Source: Salinicoccus sp. Bachu38
Lineage (GTDB): Bacteria; Bacillota; Bacilli; Staphylococcales; Salinicoccaceae
Direction: 5' to 3'
Length of the DNA stretch: 64,000 nucleotides
Assembly: GCF_038561955.2 (NCBI RefSeq)
Contig: NZ_CP138333.2
Coordinates: 186,001-250,000 of the forward strand
In this document: one piece after another, positions 54,327 through 61,894 of the stretch
Position numbering within the stretch: position 1 is the first letter of the stretch
Layout: each line of letters opens with the position of its first letter
Notes under the pieces: model-generated
The model's database searches: none
The model's input: only the letters and a program-made list of their open reading frames with translations
Told to the model about the DNA's origin: nothing
Translations under genes and position numbers: made by a program

Positions 54327-55157
54327 ATGTTCTACCACAGAAAAGAATTGCAGTTTGAAGCGAAGCCGGAAAAACCGAATCCGATGTATGCGAAGATGCT
54401 GCAGGAAGTCATTGGTGGACAGTATGGTGAAATGTCAGTAGCGATGCAATACTTATTCCAGGGCTGGAACACACGCGGTAACGAAAAGTACAAGGACCTC
54501 ATAATGGATACGGGTACAGAAGAACTCGGACATATAGAAATGCTGGCCACTATGGTCGCGCGACTACTCGATGGCGCCCCGATCGACGAGCAGGAGAAAG
54601 CGATGAAGGACCCTGCAATCGGTGCAATAATGAGCGGCATGAACCCGCACCATGCAATTGTTACAGGACTGGGTGCAGCACCGGAGAATAGCGCCGGGGT
54701 GCCATGGAACGCAGGCTACATCGTAGCGAGCGGCAACTTGCTGGCTGATATGAGGGCCAATGTGAATGCAGAGTCCCAAGGTCGCCTGCAAGTAGCCCGT
54801 CTGTACGAAATGACGGGAGACCCAGGCGTCAAGAAGCTGCTCTCCTTCCTTCTCGCAAGGGATACGATGCACCAGAATCAATGGATTGCAGCGATTAAGG
54901 ATCTGGAAGAGAAAGAAGGCGTAGTGACACCATCCACGGTCACCAATGACATGGAAGCCACAGAGTTCTCCCACCGCCTCATCAACTTCTCGGAAGGAGA
55001 AGAAAGCTCACAGCTCGCCTGGATGGATGGCGTGACACCGGACGGTGCGGCAGAGTTCCAGTATGAAAGTACACCGAAGGCATATGGAGACATTCCTATG
55101 CTGAAGCCGGCACCAGGCTATATGCATAACACGCCACCATTTGAAGATAAGAAATAG
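54327..55157 (+). CDS. Manganese catalase
   Basis: 276 residues. Di-manganese enzyme dismuting hydrogen peroxide. Metal ligands lie in GEMSVAMQYLFQG, TEELGHIEML and NAESQGRLQVARLYEMTGDPG...RDTMHQNQW, the standard Glu/His set of the family. Next to manganese import genes, so supply and use of manganese are adjacent. Confidence 0.93.
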   Translation: MFYHRKELQFEAKPEKPNPMYAKMLQEVIGGQYGEMSVAMQYLFQGWNTRGNEKYKDLIMDTGTEELGHIEMLATMVARLLDGAPIDEQEKAMKDPAIGAIMSGMNPHHAIVTGLGAAPENSAGVPWNAGYIVASGNLLADMRANVNAESQGRLQVARLYEMTGDPGVKKLLSFLLARDTMHQNQWIAAIKDLEEKEGVVTPSTVTNDMEATEFSHRLINFSEGEESSQLAWMDGVTPDGAAEFQYESTPKAYGDIPMLKPAPGYMHNTPPFEDKK

Positions 55158-55173
55158 CTGGATGATGAATATG

Positions 55174-55209
55174 AAAAAGCATTCTTTCTTAATTGAAAGA
55201 ATGCTTTTT
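55174..55209. terminator. Bidirectional terminator
   Basis: 15-bp stem AAAAAGCATTCTTTC / GAAAGAATGCTTTTT, loop TTAATT, between convergent catalase and regulator genes. Confidence 0.95.
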
Positions 55210-55213
55210 TGTG

Positions 55214-55867
55214 CTACATATGCTCTACAAAAAGATATTGCGCAACAGTCTGGCTGATCTGGATTTCCTTGTCGGCTGTTCCATGGTGCAGTGTAAGGAG
55301 GTCGAGTGCACTGTCCCTGTCGGTAACCGTGACGGGATCGCCGATTTTCAAGTCATGATTTTTAACATAACGGAGGAGCTTTTCATCATCAACGATTCGG
55401 GAGATGCGGACCGGTGCGCCGATTTCCGCTTCGGTCAGATGTACCGTCCTCACTTCCTGAGCCTCCATGTGATCGACGGATATGGCACCGCCATGGGGGC
55501 AGTATGCTGGATAATCAAGGTAGTGCTCGAGCTTGTCTGCCAATGCCGTACTCGTTGCATGTTCCAGCAGTTCGGCTTCCGTATGGACTTCATTGATGGA
55601 GAAGCCGAGGTGTTTCACAAGAAACACTTCCCATAATCGGTGCTTCCGAATCAGCTTCTTTGCGTATTCTGTGCCTTCTCTGGTCAGTTTGCTGCCTTTA
55701 TATGGTGTATATGCGACCCAGCCGGACTTGACGAGACTGTTCATCATTTCCGTCACGGTTGGCGGGGAAATATTCAAACGGTTGGCGATTTCCTTATTGG
55801 GCACCTGTTCGGTCCTCCCCCCGAGTTCGAACAGTATTTTCAGGTAGTCTTCTTTAGTAGGACTCAA
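55214..55867 (-). CDS. mntR: DtxR/MntR-family metal-dependent repressor (SirR-like)
   Basis: 217 residues from TTG with GGAGGG 6 bases upstream; the in-frame ATG at 55888 would include that site. N-terminal winged helix (SPPTVTEMMNSLVKSGWVAY, recognition helix), dimerisation/metal domain (KHRLWEVFLVKHLGF, HTEAELLEHATS, YCPHGG), and a C-terminal SH3-like FeoA domain (from about residue 150), which shorter MntR proteins lack. Most probably Mn- or Fe-responsive and acting on the TTTAGG-TTAT-CCTAAA boxes before the importer. Confidence 0.88.
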   Translation of the reverse strand: MSPTKEDYLKILFELGGRTEQVPNKEIANRLNISPPTVTEMMNSLVKSGWVAYTPYKGSKLTREGTEYAKKLIRKHRLWEVFLVKHLGFSINEVHTEAELLEHATSTALADKLEHYLDYPAYCPHGGAISVDHMEAQEVRTVHLTEAEIGAPVRISRIVDDEKLLRYVKNHDLKIGDPVTVTDRDSALDLLTLHHGTADKEIQISQTVAQYLFVEHM

Positions 55868-55904
55868 ATCCAGCCCTCCATTCCTCATTAATGGTTATAT
55901 CATT

Positions 55905-56999
55905 TCAGGCAGGCAGCTCATATTTGATGCGTGTATAGTGGGTGAATTCCACGCCGCGTCGGGTCAGCCTGTATTTTTCATTATGCTTTTCAATATATTC
56001 GTTCACCAGCAGGTGGTCGATATGACGGTTGAACCGTTTCGGCGTAAGGTTGAAATGGGTCATGATCTCTTCCTGTGTCAAAGATTCATGGGACTGCTCA
56101 TTCAACAGCATCAGTATCATTGCACGGTTGAACTGCTTTTTCTGACGCGCCTTCTGGACACGGTTGCTGACCCATCCATTGGGGTTGAACAGAAAGACGA
56201 TCATGAAGGTGATCAGAGCAATGAAGGCGGTCGTACCTGCTACGGACAAATCGAAGTAGAAGCTGGTGTAGTAGCCGGCGACACTGTTCAGAACCCCAAA
56301 AAATAGAGCGAGCATAATCATCGTCCCCATGCGCTTGACAAGAAGATAGGCGGTAAGTGCCGGGGCGACAAAGAAATTGATGACGAGTATCGAGCCTACT
56401 GCATCGAAGGCTGCCACTGCCGTGACGGATACGAGCGTCATCAGAGCGTAGTGGATGAATGCAACGGAGAAGCCGGCGATATATGCAAACTTCGGATCAA
56501 AGCTCGTAATCTTCAGCTCCTTGTAGAACAGCAGTACAAAGGTGATGTTGATGAGCAGTATGATGGATAGCTGCCACAGTGCGTTTGGAATGCTGAGGCC
56601 GAAAATCTCGATGCGGTTGAACGGTGCAAAGATGACTTCGCCCATGAGTACGACATCGAGGTCCAGGTGGACATCACCGGCATATTTTGAGACGAGTATG
56701 ATGGCGATGGCAAACAGGGCGGTAAAAACGAAGCCGATGGCCGCATCCTGCCGGATCAGCCGGGTCTGTGAGACCAGTTCTATGATGTAGACGGTGAGCA
56801 CACCGACCAGGCTTGCTGCAATGATGAGCCAAGGCGAACGGATGTCGTTCGTGATGAAGAAGGCAAGTACGATGCCAAGCAGTATGGTGTGGCTGATTGC
56901 GTCCGTGACCATGGCCATGCCCCGGAGTACAAGGAATACGCCAAGCAGGCTGGTCGCCATCGCTGTCACAATGAGCACAAAAAGAACTTCAATCATCAT
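55905..56999 (-). CDS. mntC: Metal ABC transporter permease with C-terminal winged-helix extension
   Basis: 364 residues. Residues 1-275 form the eight- to nine-helix ABC-3 permease (RGMAMVTDAISHTILLGI, FDAVGSILVINFFVAPALTAYLL). The last ~80 residues are cytoplasmic and read as a winged helix (LTQEEIMTHFNLTPKRFNRHIDHLLVNEYIEKHNEKYRLTRRG). Overlaps the next permease by 4 bases. The two permeases are a heterodimer. Confidence 0.88.
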   Translation of the reverse strand: MMIEVLFVLIVTAMATSLLGVFLVLRGMAMVTDAISHTILLGIVLAFFITNDIRSPWLIIAASLVGVLTVYIIELVSQTRLIRQDAAIGFVFTALFAIAIILVSKYAGDVHLDLDVVLMGEVIFAPFNRIEIFGLSIPNALWQLSIILLINITFVLLFYKELKITSFDPKFAYIAGFSVAFIHYALMTLVSVTAVAAFDAVGSILVINFFVAPALTAYLLVKRMGTMIMLALFFGVLNSVAGYYTSFYFDLSVAGTTAFIALITFMIVFLFNPNGWVSNRVQKARQKKQFNRAMILMLLNEQSHESLTQEEIMTHFNLTPKRFNRHIDHLLVNEYIEKHNEKYRLTRRGVEFTHYTRIKYELPA

Positions 57000-57874
57000 G
57001 TGCGTTCACCCGCCTTCCTTTTCTGGATGCTGCGACTGAGGAGCCCTTTCCTTGAAAAGATCAGGGAGAGGATGACGAAGGCGGACAACACCAGTATGAT
57101 TGCAGGACCGGTGGCAATGTCATCCCCTGCGGTACTGATGTAGGTGCCGATGAAAGCGGCGGCTGCCCCCGTCGTTCCTGCAATGAGCAGGACATGGAAA
57201 AAACGGTTCGACCACAACTGGCCGATCACTGCCGGGGCGATCAGCAGGTTGACGATGAGGATGGCCCCCACAGCTTTAAGTCCGACTGCAATCAATGTGA
57301 TTGTGATGGCCAATATCATGAAATTCATGAGGGGGTTGCTGATTCCGATGCTTCGGCTGTATATCGGATCAAATATATATATTTTGATCTGCTGGTAGAA
57401 GAGTGAAAATATAAGAAGACTGGATATGGATGCTGCGATTATGAGATACACGTCACTTCTCAGCATGTAGGCTGCCTGGCCGAATATATAATCCGACAGG
57501 CCCTGGGTCCCGTCGAAATCGGGATTCCCCTGGACGAAACTCATCAATGCCATACCCAGGCCGAAGAACGAGGAGAGGACAAGCGCAAGTGCACTGTCCA
57601 GTGTGATTTTGGACTGCTCTGTAATGAGCTGGATGATGAAGAATGCGATGATGCCAAGCATCAGTGCTCCGAGTGCCAGAGCGAATGTATCGCGGATGCC
57701 GACGAGCATGAAGGCAATCACTATGCCGGGGAACGTGGCATGCCCCACGGCATCCCCGATCAGACTCTGTCCCTTGATGACACTGACAGTACCGATGACT
57801 CCGGAGGCAAAAGCCAGTATCACTGTACCGAACGCGACAATCAGAAAGGTGTAGCCGGATAATATATCAATCAT
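56996..57874 (-). CDS. mntD: Metal ABC transporter permease
   Basis: 292 residues, about nine helices, ABC-3 family: GDAVGHATFPGIVIAFML, LKAVGAILIVNLLIAPAVIGQL. It lacks the winged tail of the partner. ATG 57874 chosen over a GTG three codons earlier; GAGATGAG lies 8 bases before the ATG. Start lies within the end of the ATPase gene, so translation is coupled. Confidence 0.88.
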   Translation of the reverse strand: MIDILSGYTFLIVAFGTVILAFASGVIGTVSVIKGQSLIGDAVGHATFPGIVIAFMLVGIRDTFALALGALMLGIIAFFIIQLITEQSKITLDSALALVLSSFFGLGMALMSFVQGNPDFDGTQGLSDYIFGQAAYMLRSDVYLIIAASISSLLIFSLFYQQIKIYIFDPIYSRSIGISNPLMNFMILAITITLIAVGLKAVGAILIVNLLIAPAVIGQLWSNRFFHVLLIAGTTGAAAAFIGTYISTAGDDIATGPAIILVLSAFVILSLIFSRKGLLSRSIQKRKAGERT

Positions 57875-58592
57875 GCGAACCACTCATCTCATAGTAGGCT
57901 CTGTTGATATTTTCTTCCCCCCATACTGAGCCGATAGTGCCTTCGGCGATGACGGTCTTGTTCAAAATGACGACGTGATCGAAGTATTCTTCGACCGTAT
58001 CCAGGTGATGGTGGACGACAATGAATGTCTTGCCTTCCTGCTGCAGCTGTTTCATTATGTCGATGATCAGCTTTTCAGTCGTGATGTCGATCCCCTGCAG
58101 CGGTTCATCCATGATATATATATCTGCGTCCTGCGCGATGGCGCGTGCAATGAAGACCCGCTGTTTCTGTCCGCCTGAAAGCTCTGATATCTGACGGTTC
58201 CTGAAAGCCTCCATCTTCATCGTTTCCAGTGCGGAGAGGGCAATGCTTTCATCCTTGTGGTTCGGACGCTTGATCCATCCTTTATGGACGTAGCGGCCCA
58301 TCAGGACGACATCCAGTACAGTGGCTGGGAAATCCCAGTTCACTTCCCCTTTCTGGGGAACATATGCCACCCGCTTCAGAGCATGTCTGGCATCCCTGCC
58401 ATCGATTTCAATCTTCCCGGACACAGGACGGATCAGCTTCATGATCGATTTGATGAGCGTCGATTTGCCTGCACCATTGGGGCCGACTATGGCGGTTCTG
58501 CTGTTTTCCTGTATCGACATGTTGACGTGCCATAGTGCAGGCTTCTCCTGATAGGCGACATTCAGATCTTTTACTGTGATGAGTGGTGTCAT
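57867..58592 (-). CDS. mntB: Metal ABC transporter ATPase
   Basis: 241 residues. Walker A GPNGAGKST, Q-loop VPQKGEVNWDFP (Zn/Mn-subfamily pattern), signature LSGGQKQRVFIARAIAQ, Walker B IYIMDEPLQGID, switch VVHHH. Second gene of the importer. Confidence 0.93.
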   Translation of the reverse strand: MTPLITVKDLNVAYQEKPALWHVNMSIQENSRTAIVGPNGAGKSTLIKSIMKLIRPVSGKIEIDGRDARHALKRVAYVPQKGEVNWDFPATVLDVVLMGRYVHKGWIKRPNHKDESIALSALETMKMEAFRNRQISELSGGQKQRVFIARAIAQDADIYIMDEPLQGIDITTEKLIIDIMKQLQQEGKTFIVVHHHLDTVEEYFDHVVILNKTVIAEGTIGSVWGEENINRAYYEMSGSHD

Positions 58593-58605
58593 ATGTTTTC
58601 CTCCT

Positions 58606-59520
58606 CTATTTCAGGTGTTCCGTGATCGTATCGATATTATGCCTGAACATGCTGATGTACGTATCACCGCTGTCCCCTTGCTGGGCCAGAGAGTCGGACA
58701 GCAGAGCTTCTCCATCGCTGCCGACGACTTCCACCATTCCCCCTCCGGAGTGGACGATTTCCTGAAGCCGTCTCATCTGATCCGGATTTGTAGTGGTTTC
58801 CACGAATATGGCTTTGATGCCCCGGGACATGATGAGATCGGCCGTTTCTTCTATGGTACTGTTGGAGACTTCGGAGTCGGTGGAGATGCCCTGGGGTGCG
58901 TGGACCTCGATATCATAGTTGGATGCAAGATATCCGAAAGCGTCATGTGGTGTGATAATCAGCCGGGATGACGGCGGGATTTCCTCGATACGCTCCTTTA
59001 CATAGGCATCGAGTGCATCCAGTTCTTCGAAGTAGGCGTCCCTGTTCAGCAGAAAAGTGTCCGCGTGCTCGGGATATGCTGCCGCCAATGTTTCATAGAC
59101 GGTATTCGTGGCTGATTTATAGAGGTCGATATCGAACCAGAAATGGGGGTCCGCCTCCCCTTCATCCTCGAACATCAGATTGTCGTTACTGAAGTTTTCA
59201 GTGACGGATACGCCATCCTCCAGGACATCTACCATGCGGCCTTCGAAATTCAGCCCCTGGTAGATCAGCGTGTCCGCTTCCAAAATAAGCTTCAGATCAC
59301 TGGCTTTCGGCTGGTAGATATGGGGGTCTTCTCCTGCAGGGATGACCAGTGACACATCAAATGCATTGACGTCTTCGCTGATGACCTGGACCATATCGTA
59401 TATGAAGGTGGTCGTTACCACTACATCAGGCCGGCCATCTCCGCTGCTTTCCGTATCACTGCATCCCATGATCAGCATTAAAGATACAGCCAGAATGAAG
59501 AGCGAATGGATTTTCTTCAT
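58606..59520 (-). CDS. mntA: Metal-binding lipoprotein of Mn/Zn ABC importer
   Basis: 304 residues. Lipobox ending at Cys20 (LIMGC); cluster A-I binding protein with ligands His in GEDPHIYQPKASD, His in ADPHFWFDIDLY, and Asp/Glu toward the C-terminus (VETTTNPDQ, DTYISMFRHN). No His-rich loop, which favours manganese/iron over zinc. ATG 59520 (GGAGG 8 bases upstream) used. First gene of a leftward operon mntA-mntB-mntD-mntC, followed by mntR. Confidence 0.9.
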   Translation of the reverse strand: MKKIHSLFILAVSLMLIMGCSDTESSGDGRPDVVVTTTFIYDMVQVISEDVNAFDVSLVIPAGEDPHIYQPKASDLKLILEADTLIYQGLNFEGRMVDVLEDGVSVTENFSNDNLMFEDEGEADPHFWFDIDLYKSATNTVYETLAAAYPEHADTFLLNRDAYFEELDALDAYVKERIEEIPPSSRLIITPHDAFGYLASNYDIEVHAPQGISTDSEVSNSTIEETADLIMSRGIKAIFVETTTNPDQMRRLQEIVHSGGGMVEVVGSDGEALLSDSLAQQGDSGDTYISMFRHNIDTITEHLK

Positions 59521-59543
59521 GGTATACCTCCTGCCCATTTTTA

Positions 59544-59559
59544 TTTAGGTTATCCTAAA
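59544..59559. promoter_or_regulatory. MntR/DtxR-type operator 1
   Basis: TTTAGG-TTAT-CCTAAA, a perfect 6+6 palindrome in the mnt promoter, 24 bases before the start. Confidence 0.8.
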
Positions 59560-59566
59560 CTATTTA

Positions 59567-59582
59567 TTTAGTCAAACCTAAA
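59567..59582. promoter_or_regulatory. MntR/DtxR-type operator 2 with overlapping -35
   Basis: TTTAGT-CAAA-CCTAAA, one arm base different from the palindrome, 23 bases from operator 1. On the minus strand the -35 TTGACT (59575-59570) lies inside it. Confidence 0.65.
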
Positions 59583-59592
59583 AGAAGCCGGA

Positions 59593-60294
59593 CTAGGAAT
59601 TCCGACTCGTCAAAATCGAGTATATTTCATTTAATTGTTTAATTTCGTAGTGAGGGGAAAAAGAAAAGGGGTTGGATTTACCGAGCGGATTGTACCAGCA
59701 TGTATCAATATTGCTGTCATGCCCTCCTTTTATATCCGAAGTGAGGGAATCACCGATGATCAATGCGCTCTTCCTGTCGAATTGCTCGATGCGCGCAGCT
59801 ACGTAGTCGAAAAACGCTCTCATCGGCTTCTGGTATCCAGTGTCTTCGCTGATGAAGACACCCGAAAAGTAGGGCAGCAGCCCGGAGCGATGCAGACGTT
59901 TCTGCTGTGTCGCTTTGACGCCATTCGTGATGATGAAGAGGCGGTGTGTCCGGGAAAGTTCTTCAATGACATCAAGCGTTCCATCAAAAAGATGATGTCC
60001 ATGCTCTGCGATGGTGTTCCTGTAGAGCTGATCCACCTTGCTGCCATCAACCTTTTTTCCGAGTGCCTCGAAAAATCGCTCATGTCTATAGGAGAGCACT
60101 TCATCTTTGGTAAGCTCGTTGCGTTCAAGCATTTCCCAATGTGCCTTGTTGATTTCCCTGTATAGTTGAAAAAACTCTGGGGCGGCCTCCATTTCGAAAT
60201 GGGCCAGCACCTTTTCAAGTGCAGTCTGCTCGGCTCTGCCAAAATCGAGCAGCGTATCGTCCAGGTCAAAAAGCAATGTGTGATATTGGTCCAA
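59593..60294 (-). CDS. yjjG: HAD-family pyrimidine 5'-nucleotidase, YjjG-like
   Basis: 233 residues, TTG start behind AGGAGG. Motif I FDLDDTLLDFG, motif II ITNG, Lys in YQKPMR, motif IV IGDSLTSDIKGG. YjjG cleaves non-canonical pyrimidine nucleotides. Sits on the same strand directly upstream of the mnt promoter; its 3' end lies 11 bases from operator 2. Confidence 0.85.
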   Translation of the reverse strand: MDQYHTLLFDLDDTLLDFGRAEQTALEKVLAHFEMEAAPEFFQLYREINKAHWEMLERNELTKDEVLSYRHERFFEALGKKVDGSKVDQLYRNTIAEHGHHLFDGTLDVIEELSRTHRLFIITNGVKATQQKRLHRSGLLPYFSGVFISEDTGYQKPMRAFFDYVAARIEQFDRKSALIIGDSLTSDIKGGHDSNIDTCWYNPLGKSNPFSFSPHYEIKQLNEIYSILTSRNS

Positions 60295-60361
60295 CTGTCA
60301 TTCCTCCTGTAGGGGATGGCTGTCTCACCCCATCATAAGATTATTTAATCATAAGTATATA

Positions 60362-60370
60362 TGCTATAAT
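60362..60370 (+). promoter_or_regulatory. Extended -10 promoter of malQ-glgP
   Basis: TGC-TATAAT (TATAAT at 60365-60370) without a good -35 (TATTTA at 60342-60347). Start expected near 60377. Confidence 0.55.
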
Positions 60371-60381
60371 GGAATAATTAA

Positions 60382-60396
60382 ATGCAAACGTTTGCA
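60382..60396. promoter_or_regulatory. LacI/GalR-type operator (CRE/MalR) at the malQ start region
   Basis: ATGCAAACGTTTGCA, a perfect 14-bp palindrome TGCAAACGTTTGCA that satisfies the catabolite-responsive-element consensus WTGNAANCGNWNNCW and is also like MalR sites. It lies just after the predicted transcription start, where a bound repressor or CcpA would block elongation. Confidence 0.8.
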
Positions 60397-60415
60397 CAAC
60401 AGAGGAGGGACCTTT

Positions 60416-61894
60416 ATGGAAAACCGTTCGAGTGGATTGCTGTTGCATGTGTCGGCATTACCCGGGAAATATGGCATAGGCGATTTTGGAGAGAATGCCT
60501 ATCAATTCGTGGATTTCCTGTCCGCAACAGGAACGAAGTATTGGCAGATACTGCCGCTGGGCATTACGAGCTTTGGGGATTCGCCCTACCAGAGCTTCTC
60601 CGCTTTTGCCGGCAATCCGTATTTCATCGATTTCGACCGGTTGGTGGAAGCGGGTTGGTTGAAACAATCGGAAATCATCCGCACAGACCTTGGGGAAGAT
60701 GAAGAATGCGTGGATTATGCAAAATTATATGAAGGAAAGATGGCATTGCTCGACAAGGCATTCCAGCGGGCTTATCCGGAAGTTGAAGGGGAGCTGGACC
60801 GCTTCACGGCTGAACATGAAGACTGGCTGCCCGACTTTGCCTGTTTCATGGCCATCAAAAAGGCGCATGGCAACGTAGCATGGACAGAATGGCCTGCACC
60901 CTACCGCCTTCGGGATGAGAAGGTGCTGGATGAATTCCATGGAAAGCACAGAAAGGACATACACTTCTGGGTCTTCACCCAATATCTTTTCTTCGAACAT
61001 TGGGGAGACCTGAAGCACTATGCCAATCAGAAAGGCATAAGGATCATTGGGGACATCCCGATCTATGTTGCTGCAGACAGTGCGGATGTATGGTCGCGGC
61101 CTGACCTATACAAACTGAAGGAGAATCTGGAGCCGAGTGTGGTCGCCGGAGTACCGCCTGATATGATGAGTGATACGGGACAGCTTTGGGGCAACCCGAT
61201 CTATGATTGGGAACGGATGGAGAAAGAAGGCTACCACTGGTGGGTCCGCCGGGTGGAAGAGAGCTTCCGGCTCTATGATGCCGTCCGCATCGACCACTTC
61301 CGGGGATTCGAAGCCTATTGGGAAGTGCCGGCTGAAGACGAGACAGCTGAAAATGGCGAGTGGGTGAAAGGGCCCGGCATGTCCCTTTTCAAAGCGATCA
61401 GGGAGCAGTTGGGTGAAAAGGAAATTCTTGCTGAAGACCTCGGTTTCCTTACCCAGGAAGTGCACGACCTGATTGAAGAGACCGGCTATCCGGGCATGAA
61501 GGTGCTCCAGTTCGGCTTCGGCGGTGAAGAGGGATATCTTCCCCATAACTACACAAGGCATACAATCGCCTATACCGGCAATCATGACACCCAGACGATG
61601 CGGGGATGGCTTGAGAGCGCGGATGAAGAAGCTGTCGAAGCAGCCCGTGCCTATCTGAACCTGACTGAAGAGGAAGGCTATGTGGACGGTCTGATCAGAG
61701 GCGTCTTCGCCTCCTCGTCCAATCTGGCGATCATTCCTGTCCAGGATCTGCTGGGACTCGATGATTCAGCACGTTTCAACGTACCCTCGACCATCGGCGG
61801 CAACTGGGAATGGCGCCTGACGCAGGATGACTTACAGAAGAGACACAGGAAGCATCTAAAAAATCTTAATGAACGATACGGGAGGTCACTATGA
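60416..61894 (+). CDS. malQ: 4-alpha-glucanotransferase (amylomaltase)
   Basis: 492 residues, GH77. Segments SGLLLHVSALPGKYGIGDFG, DSPYQSFSAFAGNPYFID, GDIPIYVAADSADVW, catalytic nucleophile Asp in DAVRIDHFRGFEAYW, general acid Glu in LAEDLGFLT, and YTGNHDTQT. Rearranges maltodextrins, producing glucose and longer chains for phosphorolysis. Start at 60416 (GAGGAGGG upstream), eight codons inside the open frame. Overlaps glgP by ATGA. Confidence 0.96.
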   Translation: MENRSSGLLLHVSALPGKYGIGDFGENAYQFVDFLSATGTKYWQILPLGITSFGDSPYQSFSAFAGNPYFIDFDRLVEAGWLKQSEIIRTDLGEDEECVDYAKLYEGKMALLDKAFQRAYPEVEGELDRFTAEHEDWLPDFACFMAIKKAHGNVAWTEWPAPYRLRDEKVLDEFHGKHRKDIHFWVFTQYLFFEHWGDLKHYANQKGIRIIGDIPIYVAADSADVWSRPDLYKLKENLEPSVVAGVPPDMMSDTGQLWGNPIYDWERMEKEGYHWWVRRVEESFRLYDAVRIDHFRGFEAYWEVPAEDETAENGEWVKGPGMSLFKAIREQLGEKEILAEDLGFLTQEVHDLIEETGYPGMKVLQFGFGGEEGYLPHNYTRHTIAYTGNHDTQTMRGWLESADEEAVEAARAYLNLTEEEGYVDGLIRGVFASSSNLAIIPVQDLLGLDDSARFNVPSTIGGNWEWRLTQDDLQKRHRKHLKNLNERYGRSL

